A program made the position numbers and the translations under genes. From Nocardia amamiensis (lineage in GTDB: Bacteria > Actinomycetota > Actinomycetes > Mycobacteriales > Mycobacteriaceae): 64,000 nt of DNA. The notes beneath the pieces are model-generated. The model made no database searches. It was given only the letters and a program-made list of their open reading frames with translations, and was not told where the DNA came from. Shown in pieces: positions 1-7,713 of the stretch. Location: NCBI RefSeq assembly GCF_015477605.1, contig NZ_JADLQX010000014.1, positions 1-64,000 on the forward strand. The letters are read 5' to 3'. How positions within the stretch are numbered: the first letter of the stretch is position 1; each line of letters begins with the position of its first letter.

Positions 1-804
1 GGGTTTTCCGGTGGTGCCGGAGGTGTAGAGGATGAACAGGGGGTGCTCGGCGTCGAAGGCTTGCGGTTCGTGGGTGGGGGAGGCGACCGCGACGGTGTCG
101 TGCCACCACTGGTCGCGGCCTGCGGTCATCGGCGCGTCGATGCCGGTGCGGCGCACCACCAGCACGTGCTCGACAGTCGTCTCGCCCTCGGCGAGTGCCT
201 CGTCCACCGCGGCCTTGAGCGGGGCGGCGGTGCCGCGGCGCCATTGGCCGTCGGTGGTGATGACCAGCCGGGCGGCGGCGTCCTCGACGCGTTGGCGCAG
301 GGCGGTGGGGGAGAACCCGGCGAACACCACCGAGTGGGTCAGTCCCAGGCGGGCGCAGGCGAGCATGGCGACGATCGCCTCGGGGATCATCGGCAGGTAG
401 ATCGCGACCCGGTCCCCGGCGTGCAGGCCGAGTTCGGTGAGGTAGTTCGCCGCCCGGCACACGTCTTCGAGCAGTTCGGCGTAGGTGATGGCGCGGGAGT
501 CGCCCGGTTCGCCTTCCCAGTGGATGGCGACCTGCGCGCCGTGTCCGGCCAGCACGTGCCGGTCCACACAGTTGTAGGCGACGTTGAGCTTGCCGCCGAC
601 GAACCACTTGGCCACCGGCGCGGCGCTCCAATCCAACACCTGCGTCCATGGCTGATGCCAATGCAACCGCCCCGCCTGCTCCGCCCAGAACGCATCGCGG
701 TCGGCCGCGGCCCGCTGGTACAGCGTGGCGTCGGCGTTCGCCGCGGCGGCGAACTCCGGTGTGGGTGGGTACGAGTCCCTGTGGTCGGCGGTGGTTTCAG
801 TCAT
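1..804 (-). CDS. acs: Acetyl-CoA synthetase, N-terminal part (3' end outside the window)
   Basis: AMP-forming acetate-CoA ligase, which activates acetate through acetyl-AMP to acetyl-CoA in the cytoplasm. Only the first 268 codons are inside the window. The ATG at 804-802 opens MTETTADHRDSYPPTPEF, followed by the ACS N-terminal region (AEQAGRLHWHQPWTQVLDW, then KWFVGGKLNVAYNCVDRH) and the start of the adenylate-forming domain. The reading frame leaves the window just after the A3 phosphate loop, ILYTSGTTGKP. A purine-rich GAAAGAAGAGAAGAA stretch precedes the start codon. The gene is transcribed away from the dpp operon, so 805-1188 must hold two divergent promoters. In mycobacteria acs and dpp are also neighbours (from memory), which supports the assignment. 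The identity is firm; substrate preference for acetate over propionate is inferred from family similarity only. Confidence 0.93.
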   Translation of the reverse strand, partial: MTETTADHRDSYPPTPEFAAAANADATLYQRAAADRDAFWAEQAGRLHWHQPWTQVLDWSAAPVAKWFVGGKLNVAYNCVDRHVLAGHGAQVAIHWEGEPGDSRAITYAELLEDVCRAANYLTELGLHAGDRVAIYLPMIPEAIVAMLACARLGLTHSVVFAGFSPTALRQRVEDAAARLVITTDGQWRRGTAAPLKAAVDEALAEGETTVEHVLVVRRTGIDAPMTAGRDQWWHDTVAVASPTHEPQAFDAEHPLFILYTSGTTGKP

Positions 805-1188
805 TTCTTCTCTTCTTTCCACGTAGCCTGAGCGCACGATTCGACGCAGCCGAGTTCGACAGTAATCAACTGTGACCTACGCCGCGTGCGGTGTGTCGTC
901 CGGGTTTCGTCGCAGTCACCCCGGCGCGCGTCTGTACGGAGGCGCGCCGGACGCGCCTACCTCGACGTAGGCAATGTTCCGGCCGTGCGGGTATTTACGC
1001 ACCAAACTGGGGGTGTTTCGGCGATGTTGCCGGATCGGTAACAAGTGCAACGAACTCGGATCAATCCGGTGACAGTGCCCGCGCCGGTGGTTACTCTGCC
1101 AACCACACAGGCGGATCGTGTCGGCATGCGCTGGTGGACTTCGCGCGGGTGTCGTCCGGCTCCCCCCTTCTCGCAACGGGAGAACGCG
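805..1188. promoter_or_regulatory. Divergent intergenic region acs / dppA
   Basis: 384 bases separate the divergent acs and dppA starts. I see no gene here: the overlapping frames lack coding bias. The stretch GGCGCGCCGGACGCGCC near 942-958 can form a short hairpin. No convincing promoter hexamer pair or operator could be picked by eye. The leader in front of the dppA start ends in GGGAGA at 1178-1183, which serves as its ribosome binding site. Confidence 0.4.
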
Positions 1189-2796
1189 TTGAGATTCCAC
1201 AGAGCGATGGCGCTGACCGCGGCAGTACTACTGGCCACAAGCCTTGGGCTGGCCGCCTGTTCCCCGGGCGACGGCGGCGACGCCGACATCGTCACCGTCA
1301 ATGGCGGCGAGCCGCAGAATCCGTTGGTCCCCACCAACACCAACGAGAACATGGGCGGGCGTGTGGTCGACCGGTTGTTCGCAGGACTGAAGTACTACGA
1401 CGCCAACGGCAAGGCACACGACGAAATGGCGGAGTCGATCCAGACCACCGATCGCAAGAACTACCGGGTCACCCTCGAGTCGAATTGGAAATTCAGCGAC
1501 GGCACACCCGTCACGGCCAAGTCATTCGTCGACGCGTGGAACTACGGCGCGCTCGGCACCAACGCACAGCTGCAGAGCTATGTGTTCAACCCGATCCTCG
1601 GTTTCGACGAGGTGTCCGCGGAAAAGCCCAGCGCACAGACGATGTCGGGGCTGAAGGTGATCGATGACCGCACGTTCACCATCGAGCTGAAGGCCCCCTC
1701 GATCGACTTCGAGACCGGGCTCGGGTACGCGCCGTTCTACCCGTTGCCGGAGGCCGCGTTCAAGGACATGAAAGCGTTCGGTGAGAACCCGATCGGCAAC
1801 GGCCCCTACAAGTTCGCGCGCACGGGGGCGTGGGAGCACAACGTCAAGATCGATCTGGTGCCCAACCCGGACTACCCAGGTGGTCGCCCGGCCAAGAACA
1901 AGGGTCTGCGTTTCGTGATGTACCAGTCCTACGACACGGCGTACGCGGATCTGCAAGCGGGCAACCTCGACGCGCTCGACACGGTGCCCGACAGCGCGCT
2001 CACGTCCTATCACCAGGATCTCGGCGACCGCGCGATCACCAAGCCCACCGCGCAGAACCAGCACATCGGCGTCCAGTCCAACGTGCCGCACTTCTCCGGC
2101 CAGGAAGGGCTGTTGCGGCGCAGAGCGATCTCGATGGCGATCAACCGACAGCAGATCGCCGAGAACATCTTCCACGGCACCCGGATTCCGGCGCGCGACT
2201 TCACCGCGAGCACCCTGCCCGGGTTCGACCCGAACCTGCCCGGCTCGGAGGTGCTGAAGTACAACCCGGACGAGGCCAAGAAGCTGTGGGCGCAGGCGGA
2301 CGCGATCACGCCCTGGTCGGGCCGCTACGAGATCGCCTACAACTCCGACGGCGGTCACCAAGCTTGGGTCGAGGCCGTGGCGAACAGCGTGAAGAACACC
2401 CTGGGTATCGACGCCGTCGGCACGCCGTACCCGACATTCAAGAACATCCGCGACGAAATCAACGCGCACACGATCAACAAGGCGTTCCGCTACGGCTGGC
2501 AGGGTGACTACCCGACCATGCTGCAGTTCCTCACCTCGCAGTACTACAGCTACTCCGAAACCAACAACGTCGACTACAACAACCCCGAAGTCGACCGCCT
2601 GCTCGACGCCGCCCAGGCCGCGCCGACCCAGGACGAGTCCTACAAGATCATCGCGCAGGCCCAAGGCCTTTTGATCAGGGACATGGCGGACATCCCGGTG
2701 TTGGACTACGTGGCCGCCGCGGGCCGGTCGGACCGGGTGCGGAGGGCCGAACTGGCCTGGAACGGCCTGTTCGACTTCGAGAACATCGAGAAGTAG
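1189..2796 (+). CDS. dppA: Dipeptide/oligopeptide ABC transporter substrate-binding lipoprotein
   Basis: Extracytoplasmic solute-binding protein of family 5 (SBP_bac_5), which delivers peptides to the downstream permeases. The TTG at 1189 is chosen because GGGAGA lies 5 bases upstream and because it gives a compact lipoprotein signal: a charged MRFHR start, a hydrophobic stretch, and the lipobox LAAC with Cys24 as the acylation site. An ATG at 1207 is the alternative; the open frame reaches back to 1045 but the extra residues look non-coding. The mature part has the family signature of a two-lobed binder (GRVVDRLFAGLKYYD, SDGTPVTAKSFVDAWNYG, NPIGNGPYK). About 535 residues, the family's usual size. 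First gene of an importer operon; in M. tuberculosis the homologous Dpp system takes up peptides and has been linked to haem acquisition, but the substrate here cannot be read from sequence. Confidence 0.93.
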   Translation: MRFHRAMALTAAVLLATSLGLAACSPGDGGDADIVTVNGGEPQNPLVPTNTNENMGGRVVDRLFAGLKYYDANGKAHDEMAESIQTTDRKNYRVTLESNWKFSDGTPVTAKSFVDAWNYGALGTNAQLQSYVFNPILGFDEVSAEKPSAQTMSGLKVIDDRTFTIELKAPSIDFETGLGYAPFYPLPEAAFKDMKAFGENPIGNGPYKFARTGAWEHNVKIDLVPNPDYPGGRPAKNKGLRFVMYQSYDTAYADLQAGNLDALDTVPDSALTSYHQDLGDRAITKPTAQNQHIGVQSNVPHFSGQEGLLRRRAISMAINRQQIAENIFHGTRIPARDFTASTLPGFDPNLPGSEVLKYNPDEAKKLWAQADAITPWSGRYEIAYNSDGGHQAWVEAVANSVKNTLGIDAVGTPYPTFKNIRDEINAHTINKAFRYGWQGDYPTMLQFLTSQYYSYSETNNVDYNNPEVDRLLDAAQAAPTQDESYKIIAQAQGLLIRDMADIPVLDYVAAAGRSDRVRRAELAWNGLFDFENIEK

Positions 2797-2801
2797 CCGC
2801 T

Positions 2802-2834
2802 CGCCGCCCTGCGTCGCCTCCGGCGCGGGCAGCG
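2802..2834 (+). promoter_or_regulatory. Imperfect hairpin between dppA and dppB
   Basis: CGCCGCCCTGCG at 2802-2813 pairs with CGCGGGCAGCG at 2824-2834, with one mismatch and one bulge. Stems placed just after a binding-protein gene commonly protect its 3' end or attenuate readthrough, so that binding protein outnumbers permease. No T tract follows, so this is not a full terminator. Function is inferred from position only. Confidence 0.4.
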
Positions 2835-2851
2835 CTGACCCAGGAGGCGAA

Positions 2852-3778
2852 ATGGCCTGGTACGTCCTGCGGCGTCTGCTTCAGATGGTCCCCGTCTTCC
2901 TCGGGGCGACGCTGCTCATCTATGCCCTGGTGTTCCTCGTTCCCGGCGACCCGATCCACGCGCTTGCCGGTGACAAGCCGATGACGCCCGCGGTGGAGGC
3001 GCAGCTGCGGGCGCGCTACCACCTCGACGAGCCGTTCCTCGTGCAGTATCTGCTGTATCTGAAGGGCATCGTCACGCTGGACTTCGGAACGGCCTTCTCC
3101 GGCAGGCCGGTGCGGGACGAACTCGCGCGCGCGTTCCCGATCACGATCAAACTCGCGTTGCTGGCGGTGCTCGTCGAGTCCGTGTTCGGCATCGCGTTCG
3201 GGCTGATCGCCGGGCTGCGCAAAGGCAAGCTGTTCGATTCCACGATGCTGGTGATCAGCCTGATCGTCATCGCGGTTCCGGTCTTCGTGGTGGGATTTCT
3301 GGCGCAATTCCTGCTCGGCGTGAAATGGGGAATCGCGCCGGTGACCGTCTCCGGGCGGGCGACGCTCGGTGAACTGCTGGTTCCGGCGTTCGTGCTCGGA
3401 TCGCTCTCGTTCGCCTACGTGCTGCGGCTGACGCGGAACTCGGTGGCGGAGAACATGTCCGCCGACTACGTCCGCACCGCGACGGCCAAGGGGCTCGGCA
3501 GACGCCGCGTGGTGACTGTGCATATCCTGCGCAATTCGATGATCCCGGTGATCACTTTCCTCGGCGCCGATCTCGGCGCCCTGATGGGCGGCGCGATCGT
3601 CACCGAGGGGATCTTCAACATTCCCGGCGTCGGCGGCACGCTCTATCAGGCGATCACCCGGGGCGAGCCGCCGACGGTGGTCTCCTTCGTCACGGTGCTG
3701 ATCGTCATCTTCCTGATCACCAACCTGGTCGTCGACCTGCTCTACGCCGCACTCGATCCGAGGATTCGCTATGCCTGA
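2852..3778 (+). CDS. dppB: Peptide ABC transporter permease, DppB type
   Basis: Inner-membrane permease subunit of the peptide importer, 308 residues. The ATG at 2852 follows CAGGAGGCGAA (GGAGG, 5 bases spacing). The protein opens with a membrane segment typical of DppB/OppB (LLQMVPVFLGATLLIYALVF), followed by a periplasmic loop (PGDPIHALAG) and several further membrane spans. The EAA loop that contacts the ATPase is seen as MSADYVRTATAKGLGRRRVV around residue 205. The C-terminus, DPRIRYA, is the family ending. The last 8 bases overlap the next gene, so the two permeases are probably made in fixed ratio. Assignment to DppB rather than NikB or OppB rests on the operon layout and on resemblance to the mycobacterial dpp cluster. 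Confidence 0.92.
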   Translation: MAWYVLRRLLQMVPVFLGATLLIYALVFLVPGDPIHALAGDKPMTPAVEAQLRARYHLDEPFLVQYLLYLKGIVTLDFGTAFSGRPVRDELARAFPITIKLALLAVLVESVFGIAFGLIAGLRKGKLFDSTMLVISLIVIAVPVFVVGFLAQFLLGVKWGIAPVTVSGRATLGELLVPAFVLGSLSFAYVLRLTRNSVAENMSADYVRTATAKGLGRRRVVTVHILRNSMIPVITFLGADLGALMGGAIVTEGIFNIPGVGGTLYQAITRGEPPTVVSFVTVLIVIFLITNLVVDLLYAALDPRIRYA

Positions 3779-4730
3779 CCCGACCACGGGCGGCGGCCAG
3801 GAGCGCCGCGGCCAGGAGCACTTCGTCGCTCCCCCGGACGAGGTCGAGGTGCTCGCCACCGACGCCGTGGTGGATTCCGGCGCGCCCACCAGCATTTGGC
3901 GCGACGCGTGGCGACAACTGCGGCGCAATCCGATCTTCATCGCCGCGGCGGTGCTGATCGTGCTTGTGCTGATCGTGGTGATCTGGCCGGGCTGGTTCAC
4001 CGGCCAGGATCCGCGCTACTGCAACGGCGACTTCAGCATGGACCCGCGCAGCGCGGGCCACCCCTTCGGCTTCGACAAGCAGGGGTGCGACATCTACGCC
4101 CGGACCATTTATGGCGCACGGGCTTCCGTGCTGGCCGGAGTCGGCGCGACCATGCTCTTCGTGCTGATCGGCGGCACGCTCGGGGCGCTGTCGGGCTTCT
4201 ACGGCGGCCCGCTGGATTCGTTCGTATCCCGGGTCGCCGAGATCTTCTACGCGATACCGCTGATGCTGGCCGCCATCGTCATCATGCAGCTGCTGGATGC
4301 CCGCACGATCTGGACCGTCATCGTCATCCTCGCCTCGTTCACCTGGCCGCAGGCCGCGCGGATCGCCCGCAGCGCGGTGATCCAGGCGAAGAACAGCGAC
4401 TACGTCACGGCGGCGCAGGCGTTGGGCGTGTCCCGGCTCCAGACGCTGCTACGCCATGTGCTGCCGAACGCGGCGGGGCCGCTGATCGTGGTCACCACGC
4501 TGTGGCTGGGCGTTTTCATCGTCACCGAGGCGACACTGTCCTACCTCGGCGTCGGATTGCCACGCACGGTGGTGTCCTGGGGCGCTGATATCGCCACTGG
4601 GCAGAAGGAGATCCGCACCTCGGCGATCCTCTTCTATCCCGCGACGGCTCTGGCGCTGACCGTGCTGAGCTTCATCATGCTGGGCGACGCGGTGCGTGAC
4701 GCCCTCGATCCGAAGGCGAGGAAGCGATGA
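3771..4730 (+). CDS. dppC: Peptide ABC transporter permease, DppC type
   Basis: Second permease subunit, 319 residues, which should pair with DppB to form the channel. The ATG at 3771 lies inside the end of dppB (8-base overlap), so translational coupling is likely. A cytoplasmic tail of about 40 residues, rich in Gly, Glu and Arg, precedes the OppC N-terminal segment (IWRDAWRQLRRNPIFIAAAV) and the first membrane span. The loop with FGFDKQGCDIYARTIYGARA is the usual DppC/OppC periplasmic start of the transport domain. The EAA motif is visible at NSDYVTAAQALGVSRLQTLL. The gene ends in ATGA shared with the next start. Cys residues in GQDPRYCNG and KQGCDIYAR could form a disulfide; this is speculation. 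Confidence 0.92.
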   Translation: MPDPTTGGGQERRGQEHFVAPPDEVEVLATDAVVDSGAPTSIWRDAWRQLRRNPIFIAAAVLIVLVLIVVIWPGWFTGQDPRYCNGDFSMDPRSAGHPFGFDKQGCDIYARTIYGARASVLAGVGATMLFVLIGGTLGALSGFYGGPLDSFVSRVAEIFYAIPLMLAAIVIMQLLDARTIWTVIVILASFTWPQAARIARSAVIQAKNSDYVTAAQALGVSRLQTLLRHVLPNAAGPLIVVTTLWLGVFIVTEATLSYLGVGLPRTVVSWGADIATGQKEIRTSAILFYPATALALTVLSFIMLGDAVRDALDPKARKR

Positions 4731-6421
4731 AAGAGGGCGAGCCGCTGCTCGAGATCGCCGACCTGAACGTGGGTTTCACCGCCGACGGCAAGCACGTGCC
4801 CGCGGTCCGGGACGTGAGCCTCTCGGTGTATGCGGGCCAGACCGTGGCCATCGTCGGCGAATCGGGCTCGGGCAAATCGACCACCGCCCACGCCATCATC
4901 GATCTGCTGCCGGGAACGGGGCGGGTCACCTCCGGATCGATCCGGTTCGATGGCAAGAATCTCACCGCGGCGTCGAAACGAGACATCGTCGCCGTCCGCG
5001 GCAGCGGCATCGGTTTCGTGCCGCAGGACCCGATGTCGAATCTGAATCCGGTCTGGAAAATCGGTTTCCAGATCCGCGAGACCCTGGAGGCCAACGGCAT
5101 CGCGAAGGGCAGGGCCGCGGACAAGCGAGCCGTGGAACTGCTCGAGGAAGCGGGCATGCCCGATGCCGAACGCCGGGTGAACCAGTATCCGCACGAATTC
5201 TCCGGTGGCATGCGCCAGCGCGCGCTGATCGCGATCGGCTTGGCCTGCCGTCCCAAACTGCTCCTCGCCGACGAGCCGACCTCCGCGCTGGACGTGACCG
5301 TGCAGCGGCAGATCCTCGACCATCTCGATCGGCTCACCACCGAACTCGGCACGGCGGTGCTGCTGATCACCCACGATCTCGGACTCGCGGCAGAGCGCGC
5401 CGAGCACTTGGTGGTGATGTATCGCGGGCGGGTGGTGGAATCCGGCCCGGCTTTGCGGATCCTGCGCGATCCCCAGCACCAGTACACCAAGCGGCTGGTG
5501 AGCTCGGCGCCATCGCTGGCCGCGCATCGGCGGTCGTCGCTGCGGCAGCGGGCCGAGATCCGGGCGCAGGCCGTGCGGGTGGCCGGGCAGGTCGCGGCGG
5601 CCGATGCCGAGCTCTCGGTGGTTCCGGACGATGTGGTCGTGGCCGAGCACCTGACCAAGACGTTCCGCATCCGCGACCGCGCACCGTGGAAATCGACTGA
5701 ATTCGTCGCGGTGGACGACGTGTCGTTCCGGCTACGCCGCGGTTCGACCACGGCGATCGTCGGCGAATCCGGGTCGGGCAAGACGACAGTGGCGCGGATG
5801 GTTCTCGGGCTGCTCGCCCCGACCTCCGGATCGGTCACCTTCGACGGCAACGAGGTCGCCACACTGGATCGCAAGGGCGCCTTCGCCTTCCGGCGCCGGG
5901 TGCAGCCGGTCTTCCAGGACCCCTACGGCTCGCTCGACCCGATGTACACCATCTACCGCACCATCGAGGAGCCCCTGCGCACCCACCGGATCGGCACGCC
6001 CGAGGAGCGCGAGGCGACCGTCCGGGAACTGCTCGACAAGGTCGCGCTGCCGTCCAGCGTGCTGCGGCGCTACCCGAACGAGCTGTCCGGGGGGCAGCGT
6101 CAGCGGGTGGCCGTCGCTCGGGCGCTGGCGCTGCGGCCGGAGGTGGTGGTGTGCGACGAGGCGGTGTCCGCACTCGACGTGCTGGTGCAGGCGCAGATCC
6201 TGCGGCTGCTCGGTGAGTTGCAGGCCGAGTTGGGGCTGACGTATCTGTTCATCACCCACGATCTGGCGGTCGTCCGGCAGATCGCCGACGACGTGCTGGT
6301 CATGCAGCACGGCAAGGTGGTCGAGGCGGCTGCCACCGACGAGGTGTTCGACAACCCGAGCCAGGAGTACACCCGCAACCTGCTCGACGCGATTCCGGGG
6401 CGGGCCCTGCTCGCAGGGTAA
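4727..6421 (+). CDS. dppD: Peptide ABC transporter, fused double ATP-binding protein (DppD-DppF)
   Basis: Cytoplasmic ATPase that powers the importer, with both nucleotide-binding domains in one 564-residue chain. Domain 1 has Walker A GESGSGKST near residue 45, the signature FSGGMRQRALIAIGL and Walker B LLLADEPTSALD. Domain 2 has GESGSGKTT near 345, LSGGQRQRVAVARAL and VVVCDEAVSALD. In domain 2 the usual DEPTS after Walker B is DEAVS, which keeps the catalytic Glu. Each half also carries the oligopeptide-transporter C-terminal extension (RDPQHQYTKRLV and NPSQEYTRNLL). The start overlaps dppC by 4 bases (ATGA). A fused DppD is also the state in mycobacteria. This is the last gene of the operon; no classical terminator is evident before the next gene at 6475. 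Confidence 0.93.
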   Translation: MKEGEPLLEIADLNVGFTADGKHVPAVRDVSLSVYAGQTVAIVGESGSGKSTTAHAIIDLLPGTGRVTSGSIRFDGKNLTAASKRDIVAVRGSGIGFVPQDPMSNLNPVWKIGFQIRETLEANGIAKGRAADKRAVELLEEAGMPDAERRVNQYPHEFSGGMRQRALIAIGLACRPKLLLADEPTSALDVTVQRQILDHLDRLTTELGTAVLLITHDLGLAAERAEHLVVMYRGRVVESGPALRILRDPQHQYTKRLVSSAPSLAAHRRSSLRQRAEIRAQAVRVAGQVAAADAELSVVPDDVVVAEHLTKTFRIRDRAPWKSTEFVAVDDVSFRLRRGSTTAIVGESGSGKTTVARMVLGLLAPTSGSVTFDGNEVATLDRKGAFAFRRRVQPVFQDPYGSLDPMYTIYRTIEEPLRTHRIGTPEEREATVRELLDKVALPSSVLRRYPNELSGGQRQRVAVARALALRPEVVVCDEAVSALDVLVQAQILRLLGELQAELGLTYLFITHDLAVVRQIADDVLVMQHGKVVEAAATDEVFDNPSQEYTRNLLDAIPGRALLAG

Positions 6422-6474
6422 GGGGCATCAGGCGGGGGGATCGGTCCCGGAACAGGCAAGTAGCCTCGTATGCC

Positions 6475-7221
6475 GTGACCGATCCGCTACAGCCCCTCGC
6501 CGATCTACCGGGTGTCCGGGACGCGGCCGACCGTGCCCGCGACGCGCTCGCCGAGGTGCATCGGCACAAGGCGAACCGCCGTGGGTGGCCGACCACGGCA
6601 GCCGAGGCCGCGGTGCGCGCGGCCCGTTCCTCGGCCGCCATCGACGGTGGCAGCACCGAACTCCCCGCCGACGGCCGCGTGGCCGATCCGATCCTGGCCG
6701 GTTCGTTGCGGGTCGGGCAGGCGTTGGACGGGGACGCATTGCGGAACCTGGCAGGCACCTGGCAGCGGGCGCCGCTGCAGGCGCTGGCGCGGCTGCATCT
6801 GCTCGCCGCCGCGGATCTGGTCTCGGCAGAGGAATCGCTCGGCAGGCCGCGCGACGAGCCGGGTGTGGCGCAGCGGCTGGATCTGCTGGCGCAAACAGCG
6901 CTCGGCTCACGAGCGCCGGCACCGGTGATCGCCGCGGTGGTACACGGTGAGCTATTGGCGCTGCGACCGTTCGGGACGGCGGACGGTGTAGTCGCGCGGG
7001 CGGCCTCACGCCTGGTCGCCGTGTCCAGTGGGCTGGACCCACACAGTCTCGGCGTACCGGAGGTGTTCTGGTTGCGCAGGCGCCAGGCCTATCTGGACGC
7101 CGCGTACGGGTTCGGGACCGGCGATCCGGAAGCCGTGGGCGGCTGGGTGATCTTCTGCTGCGGGGCCTTCGAGGACGGAGCGCGCGAGGCCACATCGATC
7201 GCCGACTCGGCGGTGGGATAA
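6475..7221 (+). CDS. Fic-fold protein with degenerate active-site motif (Rv3662c-like)
   Basis: 248 residues, mostly helical, probably cytosolic. Residues 164-175 (RPFGTADGVVAR) line up with the Fic core HPFxDGNGRxxR but lack the catalytic His (Arg164), the metal-binding acidic residue (Thr), the Asn (Asp) and the first Arg (Val). Residues 52-58 (SSAAIDG) resemble the SxxxEG inhibitory helix of Fic proteins, with Asp in place of Glu. If the fold assignment is right, the protein cannot carry out standard AMPylation and may be a scaffold or a binder. Start GTG 6475, with a possible -10 TAGCCT at 6461-6466, 8 bases upstream. The position between dpp and the HAD phosphatase matches M. tuberculosis Rv3662c (from memory), so the gene is conserved and not a local decay product. 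The Fic relation is my own motif reading, moderate certainty. Confidence 0.7.
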   Translation: MTDPLQPLADLPGVRDAADRARDALAEVHRHKANRRGWPTTAAEAAVRAARSSAAIDGGSTELPADGRVADPILAGSLRVGQALDGDALRNLAGTWQRAPLQALARLHLLAAADLVSAEESLGRPRDEPGVAQRLDLLAQTALGSRAPAPVIAAVVHGELLALRPFGTADGVVARAASRLVAVSSGLDPHSLGVPEVFWLRRRQAYLDAAYGFGTGDPEAVGGWVIFCCGAFEDGAREATSIADSAVG

Positions 7222-7239
7222 CCGCGGCCCCCGACACGT

Positions 7240-7534
7240 CAAAGCGGGCGGCGTTGTCTGTCGACCTCACCGCCCGCTAGCACGGACTACCGGGTTACCA
7301 AGCGTGCTGGGTGGGTTGTGTTCTGCGGCCTCGGCGACCATCCGGACATCGCCGGTTCATCCCCGCAACCTGTGCGAGGCCCTCGCCGTCGAATACCCGG
7401 ATTTCGCAGGCCCACAACGCTTCTGCCCTTGTCGCGGCGTGCTCCGCGTGGGTGCCTGGTGTCCGTGCTGGGAAGGAGGGTCGGGAGGCAATCCCTTCTC
7501 TTCCGGTATTGCCTAGGCCTTCCGCCCTTCCGTA
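7240..7534 (-). ncRNA. Ms1-like small RNA candidate (RNA polymerase core-binding RNA)
   Basis: The 492-base gap between two convergent genes holds a complete transcription unit on the minus strand. It has a -35 TTGATG (7569-7564), a 17-base spacer and a -10 TAGAAA (7546-7541). About 295 bases further comes a 9-bp stem (7270-7278 with 7243-7251) followed by TTT, which would act as terminator. The 5' end (ACTACGG) can pair with CCGGTAGT near the 3' end, apart from one bulged base, as in a closed rod-like fold. In mycobacteria the 300-nt Ms1/MTS2823 RNA lies at exactly this place next to the Rv3661 homologue (from memory), and length and strand agree. Ms1 binds core RNA polymerase without sigma and accumulates in stationary phase. 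The call rests on synteny, promoter and length, not on sequence identity. Confidence 0.65.
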
Positions 7535-7540
7535 GTTACC

Positions 7541-7569
7541 TTTCTACACTGTGACTGCATTCACATCAA
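7541..7569 (-). promoter_or_regulatory. Promoter of the Ms1-like RNA with an embedded CRP-like palindrome
   Basis: The -35 TTGATG at 7569-7564 and -10 TAGAAA at 7546-7541 are 17 bases apart. Between them, at 7550-7565, lies TGTGACTGCATTCACA, a perfect match to the TGTGA-N6-TCACA consensus of CRP/FNR-family regulators. A protein bound there would cover the spacer and the edge of the -35, so repression is the simplest expectation. Which regulator binds is unknown; mycobacterial CRP (Rv3676 type) is the obvious candidate. Confidence 0.55.
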
Positions 7570-7713
7570 GGGTTCGAATGGCATTGAACAAACGACGTGT
7601 TTCTCGGCGTTTCGCGGTTAAAATGCCTGGTCCTTCGCCTCATGTGCTAAGTCGGCGAAGCTGATGGCGAGGGCCTGGCGCCCCGCGCGAGGCGGCACCC
7701 GAACGCTCAGATC

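Noticed and set aside
2675..4000. A 441-codon minus-strand open frame across dppB/dppC
   Set aside because: Low-complexity Arg/Asp/His-rich translation; it lies over two permease genes with clear membrane segments on the plus strand.
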